The notes under the pieces were generated by a model. The model did not search any database and was not told the DNA's origin. It worked only from the letters and a program-made list of their open reading frames with translations. Shown one piece after another: positions 1 through 7,790 of a stretch of DNA of 64,000 nucleotides. Positions within the stretch are counted from its first letter, which is position 1. Every line of letters starts with the position of its first letter. Position numbers and translations under genes: made by a program. The DNA is from JACNKJ01 sp964344565. GTDB lineage: Bacteria > Krumholzibacteriota > Krumholzibacteriia > JACNKJ01. The stretch spans positions 1 to 64,000 of the forward strand of contig CAYFNT010000012.1 of NCBI GenBank assembly GCA_964344565.1, given 5' to 3'.

Positions 1-48
1 GACAGCCTTTTAATCAGGTGGTCGTAGGTTCAAGTCCTACGCGGGTCA
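1..48 (+). tRNA. 3' part of a tRNA, probably tRNA-Lys (anticodon TTT); 5' end outside window
   Basis: The T-arm is perfect (GTAGG-TTCAAGT-CCTAC, 24-40) and is followed by a 7-nt acceptor 3' strand (41-47) and discriminator A48. CCA is not encoded (CCT follows). The anticodon loop at 7-13 reads C-T-TTT-A-A, the classic Lys loop, and the variable loop TGGTC matches tRNA-Lys. However, the anticodon stem (2-6 with 14-18) pairs poorly, with only two Watson-Crick pairs. The gene may be slightly degenerate, or the first bases may be affected by a contig edge. The D-arm and 5' acceptor strand are not in the window. Confidence 0.7.
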
Positions 49-57
49 CCTAGAGCT

Positions 58-85
58 AAATCCCCGCGATCATTCGCGGGGATTT
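58..85 (+). terminator. Intrinsic terminator-like hairpin after the tRNA
   Basis: A perfect 12-bp inverted repeat: arm 58-69, loop TCAT 70-73, arm 74-85, the second arm ending in TTT. It lies 10 bases after the tRNA 3' end, so it is best read as the terminator of the tRNA transcript. The symmetric AAA/TTT ends mean it could work in both directions. Confidence 0.75.
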
Positions 86-428
86 CAATTGCCTCCCTTG
101 GCGACCTTCAATTGCAGCAACAACGACGCAATGCCCCGTGGCACAAGATTCTCGCCCGCAATAGCGTCACCAGCGTATCCGCAAGCGAGCTGAGAATTCC
201 TTCAACTGGATAGAGAATACCGATCCCTCCCGTCTACCCCGCCAGCCCCGGCAGATAGTCGATCAGGCCATCCTCCGTCAGTTGCGGCGTGCCCGCACGG
301 AAGTTGGTGTAAAGATCCGCCTGAAGCTGGAGCAATCAGGTCCTCAGGTGCGCGACTCCGAAATGAGGAGGGTGATGTTCACCGGGTCTGAATCCTGGAT
401 TCCTTCGCGATCCGCCACCTGCTCGGAG
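86..428. other. Gene-poor stretch, possible minus-strand coding relic
   Basis: No intact gene is supported here. A 9-bp direct repeat TTCAATTGC occurs at 85-93 and 109-117. On the minus strand, 234-335 reads as an open segment of about 33 codons (DLYTNFRAG...DGLIDYLPGLAG, stop at 234-236) with no start codon, and an open segment of about 26 codons follows upstream in another frame. This could be the decayed end of a gene, but no family is recognised. Confidence 0.3.
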
Positions 429-1388
429 TTACTTCACCAAGGTCATCTTCCCCGATGCCCGGCGCATGCCCTCGCTCAGCCTATAGAGATAGACGCCCGA
501 AGGCAGGTCCTCGCCCTGATCGTCTTTTCCGTTCCATGCGACCTGCTTGTCGCCCTCGCTCTGATATCCGTCCACGAGCGTTCTGACACGACGACCGGCG
601 AGATCGTGGATCTCCAGGCGCAGGTCGGCGCCGCCCTCGGGCACGCGGTAGTGGATCCGCGTCGAGGGATTGAAGGGATTCGGCACGTTGCCCAGCAGGG
701 CGAGTCCGGAGCCGGGCGTCGACTCCTCGGAAGACGTACCCGCGCCTTCGCCCACCTGGAAACGATCATCCCCGCGATTGCTGCCGGCCATGTCCGTGAA
801 GATGCTGCCCGGGGCGCCTTCGAAGGTGATCTGGTAGAAGACGTCGAAGAAACTGTCCACGTTGAACATGCCGCCGCCCAGATCGGTGATGGCCGTGTGG
901 CCAGGGCTAGGCATGTTGTGATCGCGACCCGCCACGATCTCGAGCAGGTCGAAGTCGGGATCGCCGAAGAGAGTGCCCTCGAGCATGACCATCTCCGTGG
1001 AGAACTCCTGCACGGGATCGCCGATTCGTGGCGCGGTCTCGGTGACGCCTTCCACGTACATGAAGATGTTCCGATTGAAGCCGTCCAGTTCGCCCGTGCC
1101 CGTCATGTCGAGATAGAGCAGGGCGCTCCAGGTCTGCACCTCTCCGCCCAGGTCGCCGCCGGGCACCCGGATCACGTCGTAGTACTCGGTGAGGGTGGCA
1201 TCGATATGGATGCTCGACTCGGGAGGCAGGCCGCTGGTGATCTCGATGACGCCCTGATAGCCCTCGGGGCAGGCGGGCGGGAAGTCGATGGTCGCATTGC
1301 CGTTGTCCGGGAGCTCGCATGATTCGGCGAGTGCAGGGGCGGAGAGGGCCAGCAGGGCCGCGAAAGCGAGGAAGGGCTTGATCTTCAT
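429..1388 (-). CDS. Secreted protein of unknown function with FlgD-Ig-like C-terminal secretion tail
   Basis: 319 residues. The N-terminus is a Sec signal peptide (MKIKPFLAFAALLALSAPALA, residues 1-21). The central region (about 22-225) is rich in Asp, Gly and aromatic residues and matches no family I can name. From about residue 230 it has the FlgD-Ig / type-A secretion tail: NVPNPFNPSTRIHYRVP, then LDLAGRR-like HDLAGRRVRTLVDG, and the end LPSGVYLYRL...GKMTLVK. Such tails in FCB-group bacteria are C-terminal Ig-like modules of exported or surface proteins. The start is supported by GGAGA upstream of ATG. It is divergent from the nap operon and shares a 281-bp intergenic region with it. Function cannot be assigned beyond export. 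Confidence 0.8.
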   Translation of the reverse strand: MKIKPFLAFAALLALSAPALAESCELPDNGNATIDFPPACPEGYQGVIEITSGLPPESSIHIDATLTEYYDVIRVPGGDLGGEVQTWSALLYLDMTGTGELDGFNRNIFMYVEGVTETAPRIGDPVQEFSTEMVMLEGTLFGDPDFDLLEIVAGRDHNMPSPGHTAITDLGGGMFNVDSFFDVFYQITFEGAPGSIFTDMAGSNRGDDRFQVGEGAGTSSEESTPGSGLALLGNVPNPFNPSTRIHYRVPEGGADLRLEIHDLAGRRVRTLVDGYQSEGDKQVAWNGKDDQGEDLPSGVYLYRLSEGMRRASGKMTLVK

Positions 1389-1496
1389 GATGGGATCTCC
1401 GTGGTCTGAGAAGAGCCGTGTTTGTCTTAATTATACCAGGAATGAAGACTATCGGGGCGCGGCTTCCGGCCAGGTCGTAAGCGGGCTTACCACTTG

Positions 1497-1515
1497 GACC
1501 TGATTAATTCAGGTC
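1497..1515. promoter_or_regulatory. 19-bp palindrome in the divergent region upstream of napM
   Basis: GACCTGA-TTAAT-TCAGGTC, with perfect 7-bp arms around a 5-bp core, midway between the divergent genes starting at 1388 (-) and 1670 (+). It looks like a dimeric regulator operator. It does not fit the FNR/CRP pattern (TTGA-N6-TCAA), because its spacer is five bases. The regulator is unknown. Confidence 0.4.
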
Positions 1516-1622
1516 TGGAGATGCGAAAATCCGGAATATTCTTGCATTCCCTGGCCAATTAAGATACCCAGGTGGGAGTTGGGTGAACACCATTCCCCGA
1601 CGATTGACGTTCCGCAGGAGTA

Positions 1623-1637
1623 GGGAGCCGGGCTCCC
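1623..1637 (+). promoter_or_regulatory. Short hairpin in the napM 5' leader
   Basis: GGGAGCC-G-GGCTCCC, perfect 7-bp arms, ending 32 bases before the napM ATG at 1670. It may be a leader stem-loop or a second operator. There is no T-run, so it is not a terminator. Confidence 0.3.
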
Positions 1638-1669
1638 GTGAGAAAGCGCTGAACAGAAAGAAGGTCCGG

Positions 1670-2056
1670 ATGAGGAAGAGAGCCCTAACACCGATCGGCT
1701 TGATCGCAATCCTGGCACTCGCGGCCTGCGCCGCGCAGATGCAGTCCACGGTGCAGGTCGTTCAGATCGACGGCGTCGCCGCCGAGCACGTGGACCTCGA
1801 CGAATGGGAGATGCTGACGCCCTGTTCCGATTGCCATCGCGAAGAGACGCCGGAGATCGTCGACAGCTGGTACGCCTCGACCCACGGCATCGCCAATGTC
1901 AAGTGCTACCAGTGCCACGGCACCTACGAGGAGATGCAGCGCGTACCCGCCATGAAGCGATGCGCCGCCTGCCACGAGGACAAGGTCAGTTCACCCCTGC
2001 AGGGCAAGACCTGCTGGGATTGCCATCCTGCTCACAACTTCTCCGGACACCACTAA
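1670..2056 (+). CDS. napM: NapM-like small tetraheme c-type cytochrome lipoprotein
   Basis: 128 residues from the ATG at 1670. An in-frame start further upstream (1583) would bury the signal sequence, whereas 1670 is preceded by an AAGAAGG ribosome site. Residues 1-20 are a lipoprotein signal with lipobox LAAC, so the mature protein should be membrane-tethered on the periplasmic side. Four CxxCH heme c motifs follow (CSDCH, CYQCH, CAACH, CWDCH), with extra His residues for bis-His ligation. A small tetraheme cytochrome immediately before napA is the NapM arrangement known from Desulfovibrio desulfuricans (napC-napM-napA-napD-napG-napH). Here napC is absent from the window. Its likely job is to carry electrons from the NapGH membrane module to NapA. 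Confidence 0.82.
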   Translation: MRKRALTPIGLIAILALAACAAQMQSTVQVVQIDGVAAEHVDLDEWEMLTPCSDCHREETPEIVDSWYASTHGIANVKCYQCHGTYEEMQRVPAMKRCAACHEDKVSSPLQGKTCWDCHPAHNFSGHH

Positions 2057-2067
2057 GGAGGTCGATC

Positions 2068-4461
2068 ATGGGAATGACGCGTCGTGAGTTCATCAAGAAG
2101 ACCGCGGCCCTTTCGGCGGCCTCCTTCGTGGGAATGAACCTTCCCTTTTCCCAGCTGGTCGATCAGGCCGGCGCCGCCGACGCCGAGAAGTGGGTGCGCG
2201 GCAGCTGCCGTCTCTGCGGCCTTGGCTGCCGTGTCGAACTCGGCCTGAAAGGCGGACGCCCCGTGGCCATCCGCGGCGTGGCGGAATCGCGCACGAACTT
2301 CGGCTACCTCTGCATGAAGGGCATGCTCTTCTACAAGGTCATGGAGCATCCCGATCGATTGAAGATGCCTCTCTATCGTGAGAACAAGGATGAACCCTTC
2401 CGCGAGATAGGCTGGGACGCGGCCCTGGACATCGCGGCGGCAAAGTTCGCCGAGGCCAAGACCCAGCACGGCCCCGATTCCTGCGCCTACTACGGTTCGG
2501 GCCAGGCCCTCACCGAAGAGACCTACCTCTTCCAGAAGGTCATGCGCGGCGGACTCGAAACCAACAACGTGGAAGGCAATCCCCGTCTCTGCATGGCCAG
2601 TGCGGTGGGGGGCTACCTGACCAGCTTCGGCGCCGACGAACCCATCGGCGGATACGCCAGCATCGAGCAGTCCAGCTGCGTGTTCATCATCGGCAGCAAC
2701 ATGGCCGAAGCCCACCCGGTCTTCTTCCGCCGGGTCATGCGTCACAAGCTCGACAACGGCGACAACGTGAAGGTCATCAATGCCGATCCGCGGGTTTCGC
2801 CGACATCGCGCATCGCCGATCTGCATCTGCAGTTCCGCCCGGGCACCGACCTGGCCCTGCTCAACGCCATGGCCTACGTGATCATCGAGGAGAAACTCTA
2901 CGACGGGAAGTTCCTCAAGGACTACGCGGTTTTCAAGAACGCCGATGGAGTCATCGATCTGAACCGGTTCTTCGCCGAACTCGCGGACTACGCCCCCGAG
3001 AAGGCGGCGAAGATCTGCGGCGGAAACATCACGGTGGACAACATTCGCCAGACCGCCCGCTGGTTCGCCACCAGCAACGGCACGGTGAGCTGCTGGTGCA
3101 TGGGCATAAACCAGCGCAAGCGCGGCGTCTGGGCGAACAACCTCATCCACAACCTTCACATCCTAACCGGTCAGCTCTGCAAGCCTGGCGCCGACAGCCT
3201 GTCGCTGACGGGTCAGCCCAATGCCTGCGGCGGCGTGCGCGAGGGTGGGGGGCTTTGCCACATCCTTCCGGGACATCGCCTGGTCAAGAAGGAGAAGCTG
3301 CGCAATCAGGTGGAGAAGGCCTGGGGCATACCGGCGGGCCGCATTCCGCCCAAACCCGGGTACCACACCATCGCCATGTTCAAGGCGGTCAACGAGGGCG
3401 CGATCAAGGCCATCTGGATCAACTGCACCAGCCCGGCCCAATCGCTTCCCAACGCGGATCTCTACCGGGAAGGCATGAAGCGGGAGGACGTCTTCATCGT
3501 CTGCACCGACATCTTCCCCACCAAGACCACCGAGTTGGCCAACCTGATCCTGCCGACGGCATTCCACTTCGAGAAGACCGGCGTGTACGGCTGCACCGAG
3601 CGGCGTTCGCAGATCACTCCCAAGTGCTGCGATGCGCCGGGCGAGGCCATGCCCGAGGTCTGGATCGTTCGCGAATGGGCCCTTCGCATGGCCGAGAAGC
3701 TGAAGGATCCGGTCCTGCGCCGCTGCGTGAGCGACTACGAGGGCCTGGAAGAGGACTACGCCCTTCCCAAGGCCATCTGGGACGAATACACGCAGAAACT
3801 CACCGCGGGTCGCGACAACGATCTGACCGGCGCCACCTATCCGGTGCTCGAACAGATGGCCGACGGCGTGCAGTGGCCGGCGCCCAGCGAGGAGTTCGCC
3901 CTCACCGGCGGCACCGTTCTAAAGTTCGTGCGGGGTGTGGATCCCATGGCCGATAGCGAGGCCAAGGACGACAAGCCCCTGCAGTTCTACGGGCCGGCGC
4001 ATCCTGACCGGAAGCTCTGGGTCTGGAGCCGTCCCTACAAGGGCGCCGACGAGGAGCCGGACGCGGATTACCCCATGTACCTGTCCACGGGACGCATCAT
4101 CGATCACTGGCACACCACCAGCATGACCGGGCGCGTTCCGGAACTGCTGAGGGCCAATCCATACTCCTTCGTGGAACTCAATCCGAAGGACGCGGATCGC
4201 CTCGGCATCGGGCCGGGCGACATGGTCGAGATCGAATCCCGGCGCGGGCGCGTTGAGATGCCGGCGAAGATCGTGGAAGGCCCCATCGAGGGAATGGTCT
4301 TCGCCTACTGGCACGACATGCACGAGGACCGTATGATCAACAAGGTCGTCAAGGACGCCTTCGATCCCGGCTCCAAGGAGCCTGAGTTCAAGATCTGCGC
4401 GGTCCGCGTGCGCCGGCTTTCCGGTCCCAAGCGGCTCAAGCCCCACGTGGCCCAACTGTAG
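2068..4461 (+). CDS. napA: Periplasmic nitrate reductase catalytic subunit NapA
   Basis: 797 residues. It reduces nitrate to nitrite in the periplasm using Mo-bis-MGD and one 4Fe-4S cluster. The start ATG at 2068 has AAGGAGG 6 bases upstream, 11 bases after the napM stop. The Tat signal is TRREFIKKTAA (R5-R6). The 4Fe-4S ligands are C47, C50, C54 and C82, in the CxxCxxxC...C pattern. The Mo-ligand Cys is C175 in NPRLCMASAVGGY, followed by the NapA-typical DEPIGGYASIEQ and GSNMAEAHP segments. The C-terminal molybdopterin-dinucleotide-binding domain (about 640-780) contains LSTGRIIDHWHT. Length and motifs fit the monomeric, delta-proteobacterial-type NapA, consistent with the napMADGH order and absence of napB. 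Confidence 0.93.
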   Translation: MGMTRREFIKKTAALSAASFVGMNLPFSQLVDQAGAADAEKWVRGSCRLCGLGCRVELGLKGGRPVAIRGVAESRTNFGYLCMKGMLFYKVMEHPDRLKMPLYRENKDEPFREIGWDAALDIAAAKFAEAKTQHGPDSCAYYGSGQALTEETYLFQKVMRGGLETNNVEGNPRLCMASAVGGYLTSFGADEPIGGYASIEQSSCVFIIGSNMAEAHPVFFRRVMRHKLDNGDNVKVINADPRVSPTSRIADLHLQFRPGTDLALLNAMAYVIIEEKLYDGKFLKDYAVFKNADGVIDLNRFFAELADYAPEKAAKICGGNITVDNIRQTARWFATSNGTVSCWCMGINQRKRGVWANNLIHNLHILTGQLCKPGADSLSLTGQPNACGGVREGGGLCHILPGHRLVKKEKLRNQVEKAWGIPAGRIPPKPGYHTIAMFKAVNEGAIKAIWINCTSPAQSLPNADLYREGMKREDVFIVCTDIFPTKTTELANLILPTAFHFEKTGVYGCTERRSQITPKCCDAPGEAMPEVWIVREWALRMAEKLKDPVLRRCVSDYEGLEEDYALPKAIWDEYTQKLTAGRDNDLTGATYPVLEQMADGVQWPAPSEEFALTGGTVLKFVRGVDPMADSEAKDDKPLQFYGPAHPDRKLWVWSRPYKGADEEPDADYPMYLSTGRIIDHWHTTSMTGRVPELLRANPYSFVELNPKDADRLGIGPGDMVEIESRRGRVEMPAKIVEGPIEGMVFAYWHDMHEDRMINKVVKDAFDPGSKEPEFKICAVRVRRLSGPKRLKPHVAQL

Positions 4462-4467
4462 CGAAAT

Positions 4468-4492
4468 GGGGCGGACGGGAATCGTCCGCCCC
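4468..4492 (+). terminator. Hairpin between napA and napD
   Basis: A 9-bp GC stem (4468-4476 with 4484-4492), loop GGGAATC, followed by GCTTTCC. It lies 7 bases after the napA stop and upstream of the napD ribosome site. With no long T-run it is more likely an attenuator or mRNA-stabilising structure that sets the napA:napDGH ratio than a full terminator. Confidence 0.45.
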
Positions 4493-4517
4493 GCTTTCCA
4501 CTGAAAAGGAGTTCGAA

Positions 4518-4817
4518 TTGCCCATCGGCGGATTCGTCATCACGGTCGCCCCCGAGGAAGGGGATAGCTACGCCGGGCAGTTGGCCGAGCGTTCCGGTTT
4601 CGAGGTTCACGGCTCGGACGAGCGGGGCAACATCGTGGCGGTCATCGAAACGGAGACCTCCGACGAAATGGACCAGCTCGTCGCCGAACTCGAGAAGGAT
4701 CCCCGTGTGCTCTCGGTCGGATTGACATACTTGAATGCCGAAGATGAAATCGAGAAAATCGCCAGCGGCGAAATCAAACCCGGCTTCCCCTTCGGGCGAA
4801 AGAAGCATCAATCGTAG
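4518..4817 (+). CDS. napD: NapD chaperone for NapA maturation
   Basis: 99 residues, with a TTG start at 4518 preceded by AAAAGGAG. It has a short ferredoxin-like alpha/beta fold: IGGFVITVAPE at the N-terminus, a central GNIVAVIETETSDEMDQLV, and LEKDPRVLSVGLTYLNAEDE, typical of NapD. NapD binds the NapA twin-arginine signal and delays export until the molybdenum cofactor is inserted. Its 3' end overlaps the start of napG by 83 bases, implying translational coupling. No signal peptide is present, as expected for a cytoplasmic chaperone. Confidence 0.85.
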   Translation: MPIGGFVITVAPEEGDSYAGQLAERSGFEVHGSDERGNIVAVIETETSDEMDQLVAELEKDPRVLSVGLTYLNAEDEIEKIASGEIKPGFPFGRKKHQS

Positions 4818-5379
4818 GGAGGCCCTGCGCTTGCTTCTGGGCGGGGCCCTGGTCCTGCCATTCGCCACGTTCGGCTGTGCCGCCTCGCCCTCGCCTGTGG
4901 GGATCAACCGCCTGCGTCCCCCGGGGGCCGTCGCCGAGAGCGACTTCTCCGCCCTTTGCATTCGCTGCGGACGCTGCAGTGAAGTCTGCCCCTTCTTCTC
5001 CGTCAAACTGCTCGACGCGAGCTATGGCAGTCAGGCGGGTACACCGCTGATCCTTGCCGACGATGTTCCCTGTTATCTCTGCATGCAGTGCGTCGATGTC
5101 TGCCCCTCCAGCGCCCTGCGATCGGTCGAGATGGAACAGACGCGCATGGGTCTGGCCGTCATAGACCGCGAGAGTTGCGTGGCCTGGACCGGGGAGGCTC
5201 TCTGCCGCACCTGCTACAGCGTCTGTCCCCTGCGCGACAGGGCCATCGAACTCATCGAACTGAAGCCGGAAGTGATCGACGATGCCTGCACGGGCTGCGG
5301 CATCTGCGCCCAGGCCTGTCCGATCACCAATTCCGAGGGCAAGCGGCCGGTGGTCATCGATCCGGAGCGCCGATCATGA
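4735..5379 (+). CDS. napG: NapG-type ferredoxin with four 4Fe-4S motifs (Tat-exported)
   Basis: 214 residues. The N-terminus carries a twin-arginine signal (NRREALRLLLGGALVLP, RR at about 27-28), so the protein folds around its clusters and is exported. Four cluster-binding motifs follow: CIRCGRCSEVCP, CYLCMQCVDVCP, a longer one ending CRTCYSVCP, and CTGCGICAQACP. NapG works with NapH as a quinol-oxidising electron-transfer module for Nap. The start at 4735 lies within napD; an ATG three codons later (4744) is an alternative. The stop overlaps the napH start (ATGA at 5376-5379). Confidence 0.87.
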   Translation: MPKMKSRKSPAAKSNPASPSGERSINRREALRLLLGGALVLPFATFGCAASPSPVGINRLRPPGAVAESDFSALCIRCGRCSEVCPFFSVKLLDASYGSQAGTPLILADDVPCYLCMQCVDVCPSSALRSVEMEQTRMGLAVIDRESCVAWTGEALCRTCYSVCPLRDRAIELIELKPEVIDDACTGCGICAQACPITNSEGKRPVVIDPERRS

Positions 5380-6215
5380 TCGCCCCCTGGCGGAGGTTCG
5401 CACAGGTATCCTCGCTGCTGTTGCTCGTTGTGATTCCCGTCCTGAACTACATGGGCTTCCACTTCATTCAAGGCGGCTATCAGTCCCTGGGCCTCGGCGC
5501 ATTCTGGATCGTCTCGCCCCTGGAGGCCTTGGAGAGCATCCTCGCATCCCGCAGTTTTTACTTGCCGCTCCTGATCGCCATGATCCTGCCCATCCTGATC
5601 ACGGTGTTCTTGGGGCGGGTATTCTGTTCCTGGATCTGCCCCGTGAACACCCTCCAGGCGCTCAGCGATCACATCTTCCGCGGGAGTTCCCGAGTCCATC
5701 GGGAGCGTTTCGCGATTCCCCTCCGTGTAATCTGGATCGTGCTCGCCCTCGATCTGCTCATCGCATTCCTGTTCCGGATTCCGCTCTTCGCAGCCTACTC
5801 ACCGCCCGGAATCTTCGGGCGCGAAATCGCCCGGGCGGTTTTCTTCCATACCCTGGCCCTGGAAGCGATCATCCTGCTTGCGATTCTGATCATGAACCTC
5901 TTCACGCGTCGATGGTTCTGTCGGGCATTGTGCCCCCTCGGCGGCCTTCTGGCCGCAATGGGGGCGAAGCGATTGCTGAGAGTTTCGAGACCCCAGGGCG
6001 AGGGTCTGGGCTGTGGAGTCTGCGATCAGAGCTGTCCCTTGGGCCTTTCGCCAAGTCGCGGTGAAGCCGACTCCTCCCATTGCTGGAATTGCGGCCGCTG
6101 CGTGGACGTCTGCGCGGATTCCGGCCTCAAGCTGGGATTCGGGAAATCGGTCAAGCCAGCTCGAAGCGTTCCCCGAGTTTCGGGATCTCGACCTGGATCC
6201 TGCCCTGGCTCCTGA
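5376..6215 (+). CDS. napH: NapH membrane quinol dehydrogenase subunit
   Basis: 279 residues. At least four hydrophobic segments are visible (around residues 8-28, 55-80, 108-130, 145-175). Cytoplasmic-side Cys motifs are CSWICPVN and CRALCPLGG, followed by a C-terminal ferredoxin-like region with CGVCDQSCPLG and CWNCGRCVDVC. This is the NapH/NosR-type architecture that passes electrons from quinol to NapG. It starts inside the napG stop. Its last 65 bases overlap, tail to tail, the end of the oppositely transcribed beta-CASP gene. The C-terminal 20 or so residues after the last Cys motif are low-complexity (Ser/Pro/Gly/Arg) and may be an extension created by that overlap. Confidence 0.87.
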   Translation: MIAPWRRFAQVSSLLLLVVIPVLNYMGFHFIQGGYQSLGLGAFWIVSPLEALESILASRSFYLPLLIAMILPILITVFLGRVFCSWICPVNTLQALSDHIFRGSSRVHRERFAIPLRVIWIVLALDLLIAFLFRIPLFAAYSPPGIFGREIARAVFFHTLALEAIILLAILIMNLFTRRWFCRALCPLGGLLAAMGAKRLLRVSRPQGEGLGCGVCDQSCPLGLSPSRGEADSSHCWNCGRCVDVCADSGLKLGFGKSVKPARSVPRVSGSRPGSCPGS

Positions 6216-7554
6216 GCCCATCGGCCAGTGCTGCGGTCTGGCTCTCCTCCCCATGCACGAGGAAAATCTCCCGCGGCGGGCGGTCCATGCCCCGCACGAA
6301 GTCCAGGAGATCGTCGCGGTCGGCATGGGCACTGAAGGCGTGCAGACTCTGCACCTCCGCCCGCACATCGTGTTCTCCACCGAGAATGCGCACCCGCCTG
6401 ACGCCCGACTCGAGGCGCTGTCCCAGGGTGTGCGCGGCCATGAATCCCACGATGAGCACCGTGTTCTTCGAGTCCTCCACGTTGTTGCGGAGGTGGTGGA
6501 GTATGCGTCCGGCTTCCGCCATGCCCGAGGCCGAGATGATCACGCAGGGACCGTGGCGGAAGTTGAGCTGCTTGCTCTCCTCCACGTTGGTGATGTAGTG
6601 CATGCGGTCGAAGCCGAAGGGGTCGTTGCCCTCGTGCAGGATTTCCCAGGTCTCCTCGTCGAAGCACTCCTGATGCTCGCGGAAGATCTTGCTGGCCTTC
6701 ACCGTGAGGGGACTGTCGATGTAGATGGGAATCTCGGGAATCTCTCCCGCGTTCATCAGCTCGCTCAGCTCGTAGACGATCTCCTGGCTGCGCCCAACGC
6801 TGAAGGCGGGAATGATCACCTTGCCGCCGCGGGATGCGGTGCGCCGGATGATCTCTCCCAGACGCTCCTCCGAGTCGAGAATCTCATCGTGGAGGCGATT
6901 TCCGTAGGTCGACTCCATGATGAGGGCGTCGGCCCGGTCCACGGGCTCGGGGTCCTTCAGGATGGGCAGGTTCCTGCGCCCCAGGTCTCCCGAGAAGACC
7001 AGCCGGTAGGGCGTGTCCCCGCCCCGATCGAAGTCCAGCAGGCTGATTGCCGAACCTAGAATGTGGCCGGCGTCCAGGAATCGGCAGCGCAAGCCCGGCA
7101 CCACGTCGAAGTCTTTCCGATAACGCTGCGGCGCGAGCAGTTCGAGCAGCCGCTCGGCATCCTTCGAACCGTATAGCGGTTCCACGGGCTTCTCGCCCCG
7201 TTTCAGCCGCTTGTTCAGCCAGGCCGCGTCGTGTTCTTGGATGTGCGCGCTGTCCAGAAGCATGATCCGAAGCAGATCCGCCGTGGCCCTGGTGCAGAAG
7301 ACCTTTCCCTTGAAACCGTGCTTCACCAGAGTCGGCAGGTTTCCGCTGTGATCGATGTGCGCGTGGCTGAGCACCACCGCGTCGATCTTCGAGGCGTCGA
7401 AGGGCAGCTTGCGATTCAGTTCGCGGCTCTCCTGCCGTCGTCCCTGGAACAGCCCGCAATCGAGGAGGATCTTCCGGCCGTCGAACTCCACCAGGTGTCG
7501 ACTGCCCGTAACCGTGCCCGCGGCTCCGTGAAAGGTGATGGAAAGTTTCTTCAA
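6151..7554 (-). CDS. Metallo-beta-lactamase fold / beta-CASP ribonuclease (CPSF73-like)
   Basis: 467 residues from a TTG at 7552-7554 that has GAGGAG just upstream, giving the family-typical N-terminus KKLSITFHGAAGTVTGS. A longer reading from TTG at 7590 is possible. Zn-binding motif SHAHIDHSG lies near residue 60. Further MBL motifs are DAGHILGS and FSGDLGRRNLP. The beta-CASP insert includes ESTYGNR and IPAFSVGRSQEIVYEL, and the C-terminal RNA-specificity part includes ISASGMAEAGRILHHL and HAFSAHADRDDLL. Members are RNA endo/exonucleases. The gene converges on napH with a 65-base 3' overlap. Confidence 0.88.
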   Translation of the reverse strand: MKKLSITFHGAAGTVTGSRHLVEFDGRKILLDCGLFQGRRQESRELNRKLPFDASKIDAVVLSHAHIDHSGNLPTLVKHGFKGKVFCTRATADLLRIMLLDSAHIQEHDAAWLNKRLKRGEKPVEPLYGSKDAERLLELLAPQRYRKDFDVVPGLRCRFLDAGHILGSAISLLDFDRGGDTPYRLVFSGDLGRRNLPILKDPEPVDRADALIMESTYGNRLHDEILDSEERLGEIIRRTASRGGKVIIPAFSVGRSQEIVYELSELMNAGEIPEIPIYIDSPLTVKASKIFREHQECFDEETWEILHEGNDPFGFDRMHYITNVEESKQLNFRHGPCVIISASGMAEAGRILHHLRNNVEDSKNTVLIVGFMAAHTLGQRLESGVRRVRILGGEHDVRAEVQSLHAFSAHADRDDLLDFVRGMDRPPREIFLVHGEESQTAALADGLRSQGRIQVEIPKLGERFELA

Positions 7555-7790
7555 GCCAATCTCCTCGGGGGAAAACGGAACGGCAGACAATTGTGAGTTC
7601 TCAGGCTAACAGAATGCCGTGCAGTCCGTAAAGTCGAAGCCCGACACTCCGCGCCGAACCCGAAGACCGAACCTTCCTTCCCGCTCGAAAAACATCGCTA
7701 AACTGGTAATGGCGCTTTCGACACGAATCCCCGATCGGGGACACACTCCATGCACGAAGGGAGGACGGGACGACGAACAGGAGGCGTGCC

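Noticed and set aside
4..23. tRNA-Leu (UAA) reading of the terminal tRNA
   Set aside because: An alternative anticodon stem pairs slightly better but would leave a 3-base variable loop and a pyrimidine at position 37; Leu tRNAs need a long variable arm.
282..1322. Long plus-strand open frame opposite the secreted protein at 429-1388
   Set aside because: GC-rich shadow of the minus-strand gene; no ribosome site, no domain, composition typical of an antisense frame. The same applies to long antisense frames opposite the S9 peptidase, the aminotransferase, ndvB and Tricorn genes.
1498..1514. FNR/DNR box upstream of nap
   Set aside because: Half-sites CTGA...TCAG are separated by five bases instead of six and lack the TTGAT core.
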